Source: a bacterium (GTDB lineage Bacteria > JAJVIF01). Taken from it: a DNA stretch of 64,000 nt. Positions within the stretch are counted from its first letter, which is position 1. Each line of letters begins with the position of its first letter. Of this stretch, positions 8,621 to 18,168 are shown in pieces. The stretch covers positions 310,001-374,000 of the forward strand of contig JAJVIF010000001.1 of NCBI GenBank assembly GCA_022072165.1, read 5' to 3'. The notes beneath the pieces were generated by a model. The model was given only the letters and a program-made list of their open reading frames with translations. It was not told the DNA's origin and searched no databases. Both the position numbers and the translations under genes were made by a program.

Positions 8621-9619
8621 TCACCAGACTTCCATCTTCCAGCTGCGAGTCATCAACGCTCCCACGGTGTCTGCCACGGACCGCTCCCCCTGCACGACGG
8701 CTGCGACGCCTGCCGTGATGGGGAGGTCCAGCCCCTCGCTCGACGCATACGCCGCCACATGCCGGGCCGTACCCGCCCCTTCGGCGATCCCATTGATCCG
8801 AAGCGAGGCTTCATCAAACGTCAGCCCCTGAGCCAGGGCATGTCCCAACTGGACATTGCGGGAGAGGGGCGACAGCGCCGTGCAGATGGCATCGCCCAGC
8901 CCGGCGATGCCCAGCAGCGTGTTGGGATCAGCGCCCAGCGATGCCCCAAGCTGGGTCATTTCCGCCATCCCCCGGGAGAGCAACGCCGCCTGGGTGTTCA
9001 TCCCGAATCCCACGGCACTGGCGATGCCAGCCGCGATCGCGAGGATGTTCTTTACCGCCCCGCCGAGTTCGACGCCTGTGACATCCCGGGAGCCGTAGAG
9101 CCGGAACGTGGCACTCCCAAAGTACGCTCGAAAGACATCGATGGTGGCTTCCGAGTCCGACGCCACCACCGAAACACTCGGGTCCCCGCGCAGGACTTCC
9201 CGCGCCAGATTCGGTCCGGAGAGTGTCGCGTACGGATGCGCTCCCAGCACCTCCGGCAACCCCTGCGACACCCGGCGCAACTGGTCATCGAGGAATCCCT
9301 TCACCGATGAGCAGACAGGCAGGTCAGGAGAGGTCAGCCAGGGAGCCAGGGGTGTCAGGGCACCGAGGAGGTGCTCGCTGGGAATCGCGATCAGCACGGC
9401 ATCCGCCGCAGCGAGTGCTCGCTCGGGGTCTGCGGTGAAGTGCACCGACTGGGGCAGCTCAATGTCGTCCAGATAGGCCAGATTGCGGTTCGTCGCCTGG
9501 TAGCGCTCCATCGCGATGGGATCACGGCCCAGGATGTGGACCGTATGCCCATTCCGTGCCGCGAGGGTGGCCAGTGTGGTTCCCCAGGCCCCCGCGCCGA
9601 TGACCCCCAGCTTAGCCAT
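8621..9619 (-). CDS. gpsA: NAD(P)-dependent glycerol-3-phosphate dehydrogenase
   Basis: Reduces dihydroxyacetone phosphate to sn-glycerol 3-phosphate, the backbone precursor of phospholipids, in the cytosol. The 332-residue protein begins MAKLGVIGAGAWGTTLA, the GxGxxG dinucleotide-binding motif. Conserved SVKGF (active-site region) and GGAVKNILAIAAG (catalytic Lys) are present. The frame is open 20 codons further upstream, but ATG 9619 places the Rossmann motif at the N-terminus as in the family and overlaps the plsY stop by 8 bp. PlsY uses the product of GpsA, so the pair makes the first two steps of phospholipid synthesis from one transcript. Confidence 0.96.
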   Translation of the reverse strand: MAKLGVIGAGAWGTTLATLAARNGHTVHILGRDPIAMERYQATNRNLAYLDDIELPQSVHFTADPERALAAADAVLIAIPSEHLLGALTPLAPWLTSPDLPVCSSVKGFLDDQLRRVSQGLPEVLGAHPYATLSGPNLAREVLRGDPSVSVVASDSEATIDVFRAYFGSATFRLYGSRDVTGVELGGAVKNILAIAAGIASAVGFGMNTQAALLSRGMAEMTQLGASLGADPNTLLGIAGLGDAICTALSPLSRNVQLGHALAQGLTFDEASLRINGIAEGAGTARHVAAYASSEGLDLPITAGVAAVVQGERSVADTVGALMTRSWKMEVW

Positions 9620-10316
9620 GTCCGGGCTCCGGCAGCGGCTGTCCCGCCCGCTTTTGCCCGATGCGCGGCTCGGTGCCATTCAGCAGGCGTCTGATGTTCT
9701 GGGCATGTTTGAGCACGAGGAACAGTCCAATGAAGATGGCGAAAACGAGAAAGGTCCGGTTGCCAGCGGGGTCACTTTCGGGGAAGACCCGGTGTTCGGT
9801 CGTAGCTCCCACGAGAAACAGGACTGGCACCGTGATGCCGCCACAGATGCTGGCGAGCGAGACATAGCGCGTGACCAGCAGCGTCACCAGGAACACACCG
9901 ACCGGAATCAGCATCCATTTCCCCGCGATGGCGACCATGACCCCGAGTCCGGTAGCGACAATCTTGCCCCCCCGAAACTGAAACCAGACCGGGAAGGCGT
10001 GGCCCATGATGGCCGAGAGTCCGACGAGGCAAATCACGGAAGACCACAACAGTCCGTTGTTGCCGAATTCATCCAGCCGAACTGTCCAGAGCGCGGATGT
10101 CACGGGCAGCAGCCCTTTGGAGAAATCGAACAGCAGCGTCACAGCGCCGGGGAACGCCCCCAGAGTCCGCCAGACATTGGTCGCGCCTATGTTGCCAGAC
10201 CCATGCTCCCGGATGTCGATGTCCCCATAGGCCCACGCCACCAGATACCCAAAAGGTATCGACCCCACCAGGTAGGCGAGGATGATCAGTAGCAGCGCTT
10301 TGGTGGCGGGATCCAT
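9612..10316 (-). CDS. plsY: acyl-phosphate:glycerol-3-phosphate acyltransferase
   Basis: An integral membrane enzyme that transfers an acyl group from acyl phosphate to glycerol 3-phosphate, giving lysophosphatidic acid. The 234-residue sequence has the PlsY signatures: GSIPFGYLVA at the start, then HGSGNIGATNVWR (the Ser-Gly-Asn-Ile-Gly motif), FDFSKGLLPV, and GHAFPVWFQFRGGK later. Five or more hydrophobic segments are visible. ATG 10316 is used here; an in-frame GTG 6 nt upstream (10322) is equally possible. A GGAG site is about 20 nt upstream, which is distant. The C-terminal tail overlaps gpsA. Confidence 0.95.
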   Translation of the reverse strand: MDPATKALLLIILAYLVGSIPFGYLVAWAYGDIDIREHGSGNIGATNVWRTLGAFPGAVTLLFDFSKGLLPVTSALWTVRLDEFGNNGLLWSSVICLVGLSAIMGHAFPVWFQFRGGKIVATGLGVMVAIAGKWMLIPVGVFLVTLLVTRYVSLASICGGITVPVLFLVGATTEHRVFPESDPAGNRTFLVFAIFIGLFLVLKHAQNIRRLLNGTEPRIGQKRAGQPLPEPGHG

Positions 10317-10388
10317 GAGCACAGCGGGCGGGCAGACGTCTCCTTCCGGGTCGCGCAGGGATTATGCCCCAAGCCCCAGCAAAGGCCG

Positions 10389-11825
10389 CTACTCTGCGGC
10401 CTTCCGCTTCCTGGCCCTGTAGCTCACCCGAATGGGGCTGCCTGGGAGTTGCAGGGTCTCATGCAGCGCTTTGTAGAGATAGCGACGCCAGGAGTCGACA
10501 AAGAGCACCGGATTGTTCACCGAAAGCACGATGTGGGGCGGCGAGACCCCCACTTGCGTGGCGTAGTAAATCTTCCCGCGCCGATTCCGCCAGACCGCCG
10601 GCGGGTTCTGATCCCAGATGGCCCCGACGATGCCGTTGAGCTCGCTGGTCCCTATCCGCTTGTTGAATGATTCATGCGACTTCCTGATGGCGATCAGGAG
10701 GTCGGTCAGACCCTCCCCCTCCAGCGCCGAGGCAAACACTACCGGCGCAAAGAAAAGGTAGTGCAGCTGGTCGTGGATATGGCTGATGAAGGCCTGCTGA
10801 TGCTTCGACTTCCCCTCGGACAAATCCCACTTGTTCGCCACAATGACGCATGCCCGGTGACTGTCCCTGATCAGTGCGCCGATTTTCTGATCAAGATCGG
10901 TAATCCCCAGCGAGACATCCAGCACCAGGACCGCGACATCGGCCCGGGTCAAAGCCTGCTCCGCCCGACGCATGGAGTAGAAGTCGACATCGGTGTCGAT
11001 CTTGTTCCGACGCTTCAGCCCCGCGGTATCAATCGAGCAGAACTCCCGGCCCTTCCACTCGAACCGCGCATCGATCGCATCCCGGGTCGTCCCGGCCAGG
11101 GGCGAGACGATCGCTCGTTCGCTTCCCACCAGCTGATTGAACAGGCTCGACTTCCCGGCATTCTGGCGCCCCAAAATAGCGAAGGTCAGGGCCGTCTCTT
11201 CGGCGGGGACGGAGTCCGCTGGGGCCTCAGTGGCTTCCTCCATCGTCTGGTGCAGGAACGGCTGGGTCGCTTCGAGGAGTTCGACAATCCCCCGGCCATG
11301 GATCGCGCTGATCGGCCAGGGATCGCCGAATCCCAGCTCGTAGCAGTCGTACAGCATGTCGTCATGGAGCGGATCATCGGCCTTGTTGGCGATCAGCAGG
11401 ATCGGTGTCCGGTCCCGTAACGTGCGGAGGCGCTGGGCAAGCTGCTTGTCCTCGGACGTGATACCCGCCTGACGATCCACCACAAACCAGATGACATCGG
11501 CCTCCCGCAGGGCTAAATCAATCTGCCGGTTCATTTCCTCGCGGAAAGGATTTTCCCCCGCTGCTTCCCAGCCTGCCTGGTCAGTGAGGGCAAAGTAAAC
11601 CCCTTCCCAGTCAGCGGTCCGCTTCAGACGGTCCCGGGTGACCCCCCGGGCTTCATGGACAATCGCTTCCCGACCCCCAATCACCCGGTTGAAAAGGGTG
11701 CTTTTCCCAACATTGGTCCGGCCCAGGATCACCACCTGGGGCAGGTCTTCGGGGGCTGGACGCTCCCCGGACGGATTCGGACGAGTCGGGGGAGCCAGCT
11801 TTGGGGCGGAACGTGCGCGTGCCAT
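10389..11825 (-). CDS. der: ribosome-assembly GTPase Der (EngA)
   Basis: A tandem GTPase needed for 50S subunit assembly. The 478-residue protein has two G domains: GRTNVGKSTLFNRV ... NKADD, and GRQNAGKSSLFNQL ... DTAG ... NKWD, followed by the C-terminal KH-like domain ending in a basic tail (SYRARKRK). The G3 motif of the first domain reads DQAG rather than the usual DTGG/DTAG, a conservative oddity. ATG 11825 was chosen; GTG 11843 is an in-frame alternative. An N-terminal extension of about 30 residues rich in Pro and Arg precedes the first G domain. Der, PlsY and GpsA are often neighbours in bacteria, which supports all three calls. Confidence 0.96.
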   Translation of the reverse strand: MARARSAPKLAPPTRPNPSGERPAPEDLPQVVILGRTNVGKSTLFNRVIGGREAIVHEARGVTRDRLKRTADWEGVYFALTDQAGWEAAGENPFREEMNRQIDLALREADVIWFVVDRQAGITSEDKQLAQRLRTLRDRTPILLIANKADDPLHDDMLYDCYELGFGDPWPISAIHGRGIVELLEATQPFLHQTMEEATEAPADSVPAEETALTFAILGRQNAGKSSLFNQLVGSERAIVSPLAGTTRDAIDARFEWKGREFCSIDTAGLKRRNKIDTDVDFYSMRRAEQALTRADVAVLVLDVSLGITDLDQKIGALIRDSHRACVIVANKWDLSEGKSKHQQAFISHIHDQLHYLFFAPVVFASALEGEGLTDLLIAIRKSHESFNKRIGTSELNGIVGAIWDQNPPAVWRNRRGKIYYATQVGVSPPHIVLSVNNPVLFVDSWRRYLYKALHETLQLPGSPIRVSYRARKRKAAE

Positions 11826-12003
11826 ACCCCCATTGTGCGCCACGAAGCAACGAAGGGGTAGTTTCTCCAGATGCTGTTTCAGTACCAGACTTTCCTGCTG
11901 GATAATGCCCTCAGGGTCAACCAGGACCGCGGCGAAGCGCTCTTAGAGGCTGAACGCGCCCTGGCAGCCGGGCGTATTTACGCGTCAACACGAGGAGCCA
12001 CCC

Positions 12004-13596
12004 ATGAGTCTGCGGACCGTCCAGACAGGTCACACCCGCCACCCGCTCTATCCCCTGTTCCTGGGCATTTTCGGAATTCTCTGTGTGATCGCAGGCGTCA
12101 TCTTCGCCGCGGAGTTCCGTCCACCCAATCCAGCTTATGCCGATGAGCCCGAAGCGCTGACCCTGCAGACTGCGGTCAACGTGCCCGGCAACTTCACCAA
12201 CAACCCCTTCCGGGAAGTCGTGCGGCAGGTGAAGCCCGCGGTCGTCAACATCGAAACGGACCGCAAAGTCGCTGCTGGCTCGCGCAATCAGAACCCCTTC
12301 GGCGACCTGCCGTTCCAGTTCGGACCGCCGCAGCGGCCGGAGGCGAAACCTTTTGGCGATGAGCCCGAAACTGTCCCGACCGGAGGTTCCGGCTTCATCG
12401 TGGACCCCAGGGGCTACATCATCACGAACAACCACGTCATCGAGGAAGCCGTTCGGATTCGGGTCACGCTGGATGATGGACGGGTCCTGGATGCCGATAT
12501 CGTCGGACGGGACCCCAACACTGATGTGGCGGTCCTGAAGCTAAAAAATCCCAAAGGGACCCTGCCGTTCCTGAAGCTGGGTGACAGCGATGTCGCCGAA
12601 ATCGGCGACTGGGTCATCGCAGTTGGCAGCCCCCTGGGGCTTTCGCAGTCAGTCACCGTCGGTGTGGTAAGCGCCAAGAACCGTAATTCGGTCAACATCC
12701 CTGGTGCGGGAGCCAAGTACAGCGATTTCATCCAGACCGATGCCGCGATTAACTTCGGCAACTCCGGCGGCCCGCTGCTGACCATCGATGGCACCGTACT
12801 CGGCATGAACACCGCCATCGCTGGCGGACAGGGTGTCAGCGGGATTGGATTCGCGGTCCCGGCGAACAAGATCAAGTTCGTCTACGACAACCTCATTCGC
12901 GAGGGAGTCGTTCGACGGGGCTACATCGGCCTGCTCGTCCAGCCAGTTTCGCTGAATGAAGCGAAAGCCAATGGCCTGGAAATCGCCAAGGGCGCAACCG
13001 TCGCCCGGGTCGAGCCCAAAGCCCCCGCTGAGCGAGCCGGCCTGGAATTCGGCGACCTCATCACCCACGTCGATGGCATCGAAGTCCAGAACAACCAGCA
13101 TCTGGTGAATCTCATCGCGGAAAAAGGCGTCGGAGTCACCATCAAGCTCAAAGTACTGCGCGATGGCAAGCCACTGGAAAAGACCCTCCGCACCGAACAG
13201 CGTCCCGATGAGCTGGATCAGGCGCAGCCCGCGTCTACCCCAGGCGCAGCCCCCGATGATGAGGCTCCCCCGCGGGAAGCCACCCTCATCCTCCAGGACC
13301 TCGGGCTCCAGCTGAGCGAGATCGATCCCGCCCTGAGTCGGCGACTCGATCTGCCCGCTGGTACGACCGGCGTCTATGTCGAGGCCGTGAAGCGAACCTC
13401 GCCTGCTCATGACGAAGGATTTGCGGAAGGCGACATCATCACCCACATCGACCGAACCGCTATCACTGGGCTCGCCGGTTTCGAGGACACCCTCAGGCAG
13501 GCGGGATCGGGGACTGGCTTTGCCCGACTTACCGTCAAGCGCCTGCTGCGGGGCGAGTGGGTAAGCTTCCCCTTCCGGCTCCCAGTCGAGCAGTAG
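12004..13596 (+). CDS. periplasmic serine protease DegP/HtrA (Do-like)
   Basis: An envelope quality-control protease/chaperone of 530 residues. A membrane anchor or signal (15-35) precedes a trypsin-like domain with the full triad: His144 (TNNHV), Asp174 (NTDVAVLK) and Ser254 (GNSGGPL). Two PDZ domains follow, at about 290-395 (GLEFGDLITHVDGIEVQ) and about 430-525 (GFAEGDIITHIDRTAI). The start ATG 12004 has a GAGGAG ribosome site. A Pro/Asp-rich linker separates the PDZ domains. A rho-independent terminator follows within 30 bp, so it is probably monocistronic. HtrA and DegQ cannot be told apart from sequence alone. Confidence 0.95.
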   Translation: MSLRTVQTGHTRHPLYPLFLGIFGILCVIAGVIFAAEFRPPNPAYADEPEALTLQTAVNVPGNFTNNPFREVVRQVKPAVVNIETDRKVAAGSRNQNPFGDLPFQFGPPQRPEAKPFGDEPETVPTGGSGFIVDPRGYIITNNHVIEEAVRIRVTLDDGRVLDADIVGRDPNTDVAVLKLKNPKGTLPFLKLGDSDVAEIGDWVIAVGSPLGLSQSVTVGVVSAKNRNSVNIPGAGAKYSDFIQTDAAINFGNSGGPLLTIDGTVLGMNTAIAGGQGVSGIGFAVPANKIKFVYDNLIREGVVRRGYIGLLVQPVSLNEAKANGLEIAKGATVARVEPKAPAERAGLEFGDLITHVDGIEVQNNQHLVNLIAEKGVGVTIKLKVLRDGKPLEKTLRTEQRPDELDQAQPASTPGAAPDDEAPPREATLILQDLGLQLSEIDPALSRRLDLPAGTTGVYVEAVKRTSPAHDEGFAEGDIITHIDRTAITGLAGFEDTLRQAGSGTGFARLTVKRLLRGEWVSFPFRLPVEQ

Positions 13597-13621
13597 CTCC
13601 CTGGAGGTTGGTCAGACACCA

Positions 13622-13660
13622 GCGCGCCCTTTGCTGAGCAGGGGGCGCGCTTGTTTTGTT
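13622..13660 (+). terminator. rho-independent terminator after htrA-like gene
   Basis: An 8-bp GC stem (13622-13629 GCGCGCCC with 13643-13650 GGGCGCGC) is followed by the T-rich run TTGTTTTGTT at 13651-13660, 25 bp after the protease stop. Confidence 0.85.
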
Positions 13661-13685
13661 CATCTGGAGCGTGCGGCCAACAGGC

Positions 13686-14072
13686 TCAAAACGTAAGCGC
13701 AGACCGCTGGGGCCGAAAACAGGCGATGAGGGCATCCAGCTCCTGTGAGGTCAGGGCCAAATCATCGTTCGCGCTGGTCGCGGGAAGTGCATTCAGGGCA
13801 TCTGCCAGATCAGTCTCCATCACTGTCGCGAACAACGATTCTGGATCCCAGCCTGTGGCTCCTGGGAGCGTCATCGCAGGAACATCAGCCAGGATCGCTG
13901 GCGGAGAGCAGGCTGATAGTCGATCAAGCAGCTGCGATTCCAGCAAAATCGAGGTTTCCTCAGAATCCGGTGGAAGCACGGGGATTTGGGCGTAGCGATC
14001 CCATGCCATACTCCCCGCGCCAGTGGCGAGGACCAGTCCGGACAACATCAGCAGGCCGAGGGCTCCGCGCAT
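13686..14072 (-). CDS. small membrane-anchored protein of unknown function
   Basis: A 128-residue protein not recognised as any family. Residues 1-25 form one hydrophobic segment (RGALGLLMLSGLVLATGAGS), a signal anchor; the rest is acidic and Leu/Ala-rich with two cysteines (SACSPP and IACFRP) that could form a disulphide. The frame is open 19 codons further up, but ATG 14072 gives a standard signal start and lies 9 nt after a TATGCT -10-like hexamer. It stands alone between convergent htrA and the tRNA-Arg gene. Codon use looks native. Likely real, function unknown. Confidence 0.6.
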   Translation of the reverse strand: MRGALGLLMLSGLVLATGAGSMAWDRYAQIPVLPPDSEETSILLESQLLDRLSACSPPAILADVPAMTLPGATGWDPESLFATVMETDLADALNALPATSANDDLALTSQELDALIACFRPQRSALTF

Positions 14073-14081
14073 CGTAGCGGA

Positions 14082-14087
14082 AGCATA
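14082..14087 (-). promoter_or_regulatory. TANNNT -10 element, leaderless type
   Basis: TATGCT on the minus strand sits 9 nt before ATG 14072, with no ribosome site between. It fits the leaderless pattern seen at eight other genes in this window. Confidence 0.4.
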
Positions 14088-14203
14088 CAATGCCTTGGAC
14101 TGTGATTCACCAGGGCGGGGAAGGCTCACACTACTAAGCTCAGCAGTCGGAGTGCCAGAGTTGCACGGGGGACCCGGCGGGCATCCAAATCATCCGAACG
14201 GGG

Positions 14204-14278
14204 TGGCGGGCGCATGAGGAATCGAACCTCAATCTACGGCTCCGGAGACCGTCGCACTATCCGTTGTGCTATGCACCC
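14204..14278 (-). tRNA. tRNA-Arg (anticodon CCG)
   Basis: A complete cloverleaf on the minus strand. The acceptor stem is GGGTGCA with TGCGCCC, the anticodon stem ACGGT/GCCGT encloses loop CTCCGGA (anticodon CCG, reading CGG), and the T arm is TGAGG/CCTCA around TTCGATT. The discriminator is G and the CCA end is encoded (14204-14206). Confidence 0.95.
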
Positions 14279-14380
14279 GCGGCTGCCCCATCTCCGTCAG
14301 GATCACTGGCAGCGACGCCAGCGACCGACGGACTGGATGATGGGTTGTACCGCCCCTGTGCGCCGATTGCAAGAGGCAAC

Positions 14381-15913
14381 ATGAGTTCTTCAGTCCCCGA
14401 CATCCTGCAGCGCTTCCTCAGCCGTCCGGAAACCCTCGGGACCCGGCAGGAGGAAATTCCGCCTCAGGAACGCTGGCCCCTCCTGCTGGCAGCGGTCTCC
14501 GGCGGAGCCGACTCCATCGCGCTCTTCGACGCTCTGGACAGCCTCCGGGAGCCCCTGCAATTCCGTCTGGAGATCATCCATGTCCATCATGGACTCCGGG
14601 GAGAAGCCGCAGACCAGGATGCTGCCTTTGTCCGGCGACTGGCGGAGCAGCGACAGGTGCCGTTTCACCTGGAAAGAGGTGATACCCGAGCGCTGATGAC
14701 CCAGGAAAACCTGAGCATGGAAGAGGCGGCGCGGGCAATCCGGTACCGCGCCTTTTGCCAGATCGCGACACAGCGCCATGCCACAGCAGTCGTAGTCGCC
14801 CATCACCTGGATGACGATGTCGAGACCCTGCTAATGCGGCTGATGACCGGTGCCAGTCTCCAGGGGCTGGCCGGCATGGATGAGATCACCTGGCGGCAGT
14901 CCACGGCGATTTGGCGGCCCTTCTTGCGGACCCCGCAGGCCGTGCTGTACCGGCACTTGCAGGCCCGCCAGCTCCCCTGGCGCTTTGATGCCTCTAACCT
15001 CGAGACGGGGCATCTGAGAAATCGCATCCGGCAGGAACTCCTGCCACGACTCCAGACCGACTTCAATCCGCAAGTGGTCCGGACACTCGGCAAGCTCCTG
15101 CAGGAACTCAAGCAACTCCGGACTATGGAACTCCCCGGTCAGGAGCCAGGCAATGCGCTCACAGTCAGTGAAGTGGGGAAGCAACTCCCCATCGGTGATG
15201 AAGGGCTACATATCGGAGCGCAGCTGGTGCCGGTTGAAGAATGGCAGTTTCCCGTGGCGGCGGTGCAGGGCCTGGAGCAGCGCGAACGCTGGGCCCTCTG
15301 GCGGGCGGTGCTCCGGGGGCTGGGTATCCCGCCAAAAGAACTACAGCGATCCCTTTTTGACGACCTGGACACGCTCATCAGTCGTACCTACGGCACTCTC
15401 GCCATTGACCTGCCCGGAGGTCTGGAAGCGCGACGCACCTACGGCACGCTGATCTTCGGGACCCGGCAAGTGCCCGATGAGCCCCCCATGCCAGTTTCTC
15501 TCTCGCTTGCACCCTGGTCATGGACCGATCGCTATGCCGGGTGGGTGCTCATGGCGGAGTTACTCGACGGGGAAGTCCCGGTGGTCGCTTCACCTCTACA
15601 GCTGGGGAAACGTTGGTGGGAGCGCGCCCTCTTTCAGGCCCAGGTCAGCATTCCCGAGATCACGTCTGAGCTGCAGATTCGTTCGCGACAGCCCGGCGAT
15701 ACCCTGGCGCTGCCCCAGGGGGGACATACCAGCCTCAAGGAATGCTTCATCGATCAGAAGCTGCCGCAACTCTTTCGGGAACGCTGGCCGGTCATTGCCC
15801 TCCCGGAAGGGGATATCCTGTGGGTCCCTGGCTGGCCTCCAGCAGCCGTAACTACCGGCTCCAGATCACGCAAATGGCAGTTCACGGCGGTCAAAACTGC
15901 CCATTGGGGGTAG
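14381..15913 (+). CDS. tilS: tRNA(Ile)-lysidine synthase
   Basis: Converts C34 of the CAU anticodon of tRNA-Ile2 to lysidine, so that the tRNA reads AUA as isoleucine. The 510-residue protein has the N-type ATP-pyrophosphatase P-loop AAVSGGADS (about 37-45), followed by HVHHGLRGEAADQDA and the AHHLDDDVETLLMRL segment. Conserved RPFL and the substrate-binding C-terminal domain follow (from about residue 300 on, ending RSRKWQF). The frame is open upstream across the tRNA gene, but ATG 14381 has an AGAGG ribosome site and matches the family start. The substrate, tRNA-Ile2(CAT), lies at 44012-44084. Confidence 0.95.
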   Translation: MSSSVPDILQRFLSRPETLGTRQEEIPPQERWPLLLAAVSGGADSIALFDALDSLREPLQFRLEIIHVHHGLRGEAADQDAAFVRRLAEQRQVPFHLERGDTRALMTQENLSMEEAARAIRYRAFCQIATQRHATAVVVAHHLDDDVETLLMRLMTGASLQGLAGMDEITWRQSTAIWRPFLRTPQAVLYRHLQARQLPWRFDASNLETGHLRNRIRQELLPRLQTDFNPQVVRTLGKLLQELKQLRTMELPGQEPGNALTVSEVGKQLPIGDEGLHIGAQLVPVEEWQFPVAAVQGLEQRERWALWRAVLRGLGIPPKELQRSLFDDLDTLISRTYGTLAIDLPGGLEARRTYGTLIFGTRQVPDEPPMPVSLSLAPWSWTDRYAGWVLMAELLDGEVPVVASPLQLGKRWWERALFQAQVSIPEITSELQIRSRQPGDTLALPQGGHTSLKECFIDQKLPQLFRERWPVIALPEGDILWVPGWPPAAVTTGSRSRKWQFTAVKTAHWG

Positions 15914-16017
15914 GTTCCTACAGGAAACAGGTCGAACCTCGTCGCTTTTATGGACTCTAATCTCATACCTGCCGGCGCGTGACCCTGAATTTTCACGGTC
16001 TGGCCGCATCCGTGCAG

Positions 16018-16104
16018 TATATTGAGACCGCGAACGCCTGCGCCCAGGGTGGGACGAAGCGTGAGCGCTGAGCCCATCTGCGGGCTCCTCCGGGAAGGGC
16101 TGGC
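16018..16104 (+). promoter_or_regulatory. ftsH promoter and leader
   Basis: A good -10 element TATATT (16018-16023) with a weak TTCACG upstream precedes an 81-nt leader. The leader ends in a small hairpin (GAGCCC 16074-16079 with GGGCTC 16086-16091) close to the ribosome site, GGGAAGGG, which lies before ATG 16105. Confidence 0.45.
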
Positions 16105-18084
16105 ATGACCAAAAGCTGGAACAGCATCTTCATCCTCATCGTCCTCCTCCTGTTTGCCCTGCTTTACAGCTTCATCATCGCAAACAAGAAGACGACCCCT
16201 CTGACGGCTCCTGAACTGGTGCATCGCCTGGGACAGGGCGACACTATCATCAAGTCCGTCGAAGTCCATCCCGATGAGGGCTACATCAGCGGCGAATTGC
16301 TCCTCCCGCCCGGCAGTGAGCCGCAACCCTACCGGGTCGACTTGCCCAAGCCCATCTCGATGGAAGATGTCATGCGCCTCTATGAGCGCGCCGGCATCAA
16401 CCTGCAGGAAGAACCGGCCGGGATCCCCCTGCCGAAAGTCAAACCAACCCCGCTCTTCCTGTCGCTGGTGGGACCAATGATGGTCTTCATCCTGCCGGTC
16501 CTCCTCTTTGGGTTCTTCTACTTCTTTATGGTGAAGCAGGCGCAGGCCTCCGGTGGCCAGGCTCTGTCGTTCGGGAAATCCCGTGCGAAGCTCCTGACCG
16601 ATAAGCCCAACGTCTCGTTCAAAGATGTCGCTGGCGTGTCCGAAGCCGTCGAGGAACTGCACGAAATTGTGGAGTTCCTCAAAGAGAAAAAGAAGTTCAT
16701 CAGCCTGGGGGCCAAGATCCCCAAGGGTGTGCTCCTGGTCGGACCTCCCGGCTGCGGCAAGACTCTCCTGGCCCGGGCGATTGCCGGCGAGGCCGGAGTC
16801 CCGTTCTTCCACATGTCCGGGTCGGACTTCGTAGAGATGTTCGTTGGCGTCGGCGCGAGCCGCGTCCGCGACCTCTTCGAGCAGGCGAAACGACATGCCC
16901 CGGCAATCGTCTTCATCGACGAAATCGATGCCGTAGGACGGCAGCGTGGGACCGGCCTGGGTGGCGGTCACGATGAGCGCGAGCAGACGCTGAACCAGCT
17001 GCTGGTCGAGATGGACGGCTTCGACACAAACTCCGGTGTCATCCTCATTGCCGCCACAAACCGGCCTGATGTCCTGGACCCGGCCCTCCTGCGCCCTGGT
17101 CGCTTTGATCGCCGCGTGGTGGTCGATAAGCCGGACTACAAGGGCCGCGAAGAAATCCTCATCATCCATAGTCGGGAGACGCCGCTGGATGACGATGTCG
17201 ACCTCCGCCTGCTGGCGCGTCGCACTCCCGGGTTTTCCGGTGCCGATCTGCGCAACCTGGTGAACGAAGCCGCGATTCTGGCAGCCCGCGAAAACGGGAA
17301 AAAGGTCACGATGCATCACTTCGAGGAGGCCACGGAGCGGGTCATGGCAGGTCCGACCCGTCGCAGCCGCGTGATCTCCGAGAAGGAAAAGAAGGTCATC
17401 GCCTACCACGAGTCGGGACACGCCATGGCGATGTACTACTCCGGCGACCTCGACCCGATCCACAAGATCACCATCATTCCCCGCGGCATGGCCCTGGGCT
17501 ACACCATGCAGCTGCCCGGTGAGGATCGCTACCTCACCACCCGCAGCGAATTGCTTCAGAAGATCAAGGCCGCCCTCGGTGGCCGGGTCGCGGAGGAAGT
17601 CATCTTCCAGGAGCAGACCACCGGCGCATCCGATGACCTGCAACGGGTCACCGACCTGGCGCGTCGCATGGTTATGGACTTCGGCATGAGCACCAAGCTC
17701 GGTCCCATCACCTTCGGCAACCGGCATGGGGGATCGGTCTTCCTGGGGCGCGACATGATGGAAGAGCGCAACTACTCTGAGGAGATTGCGTATGAGATCG
17801 ACAAGGAAGTCGATGCCATCGTCACCTCAGCCTACGAAGATGTAAAGAGCATCATGTCGACCCACATCGACCGGCTCCACGCCCTGGCGACTGCCCTGTT
17901 GGAGCGCGAGACCCTCGACGCCGAAGAAGTCCGGCTCCTCATGGAGGGGCAGGAACTGCCGCCGGAGTCGGTCTCCCGACCCCAGCCGCCCTCCAGCGGG
18001 ACCCTGACTCCGGTGGAGGAGCCCGGGCGGGAGACCCCGCGACGGGAACCCGGCATCGGGGGGCTGGCACCCAGCCCCAGCTAA
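16105..18084 (+). CDS. ftsH: ATP-dependent zinc metalloprotease FtsH
   Basis: A membrane-anchored hexameric AAA+ protease that degrades misfolded membrane proteins and regulators. Of 659 residues, membrane segments lie at about 8-25 and 118-142 with an extracytoplasmic loop between. The AAA domain has Walker A GPPGCGKT (213-220; Cys where Thr is usual), Walker B VFIDEID (269-275) and the second region of homology [20 protein letters not shown] (317-336). The zinc site is HESGH (435-439) and the third ligand lies in the [16 protein letters not shown] region. The Pro-rich C-terminal tail is normal for the family. A strong terminator follows. Confidence 0.97.
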   Translation: MTKSWNSIFILIVLLLFALLYSFIIANKKTTPLTAPELVHRLGQGDTIIKSVEVHPDEGYISGELLLPPGSEPQPYRVDLPKPISMEDVMRLYERAGINLQEEPAGIPLPKVKPTPLFLSLVGPMMVFILPVLLFGFFYFFMVKQAQASGGQALSFGKSRAKLLTDKPNVSFKDVAGVSEAVEELHEIVEFLKEKKKFISLGAKIPKGVLLVGPPGCGKTLLARAIAGEAGVPFFHMSGSDFVEMFVGVGASRVRDLFEQAKRHAPAIVFIDEIDAVGRQRGTGLGGGHDEREQTLNQLLVEMDGFDTNSGVILIAATNRPDVLDPALLRPGRFDRRVVVDKPDYKGREEILIIHSRETPLDDDVDLRLLARRTPGFSGADLRNLVNEAAILAARENGKKVTMHHFEEATERVMAGPTRRSRVISEKEKKVIAYHESGHAMAMYYSGDLDPIHKITIIPRGMALGYTMQLPGEDRYLTTRSELLQKIKAALGGRVAEEVIFQEQTTGASDDLQRVTDLARRMVMDFGMSTKLGPITFGNRHGGSVFLGRDMMEERNYSEEIAYEIDKEVDAIVTSAYEDVKSIMSTHIDRLHALATALLERETLDAEEVRLLMEGQELPPESVSRPQPPSSGTLTPVEEPGRETPRREPGIGGLAPSPS

Positions 18085-18112
18085 GCAACAGCAGCGTCTG
18101 CGACGAAAGCAC

Positions 18113-18145
18113 ACGACCCCCGGCGTACCCGGGGGTCGTTTCTGT
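18113..18145 (+). terminator. rho-independent terminator after ftsH
   Basis: An 11-bp stem (18113-18123 with 18129-18139) around loop CGTAC is followed by TTCTGTTGT. It lies 28 bp after the ftsH stop and also faces the end of the convergent gene at 18169. Confidence 0.85.
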
Positions 18146-18168
18146 TGTCGTTCATGCGAGTGGCGCTG

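Noticed and set aside
15754-17727. Minus-strand open frame of 657 codons opposite ftsH.
   Set aside because: Pure shadow of FtsH, which has all catalytic motifs on the plus strand.
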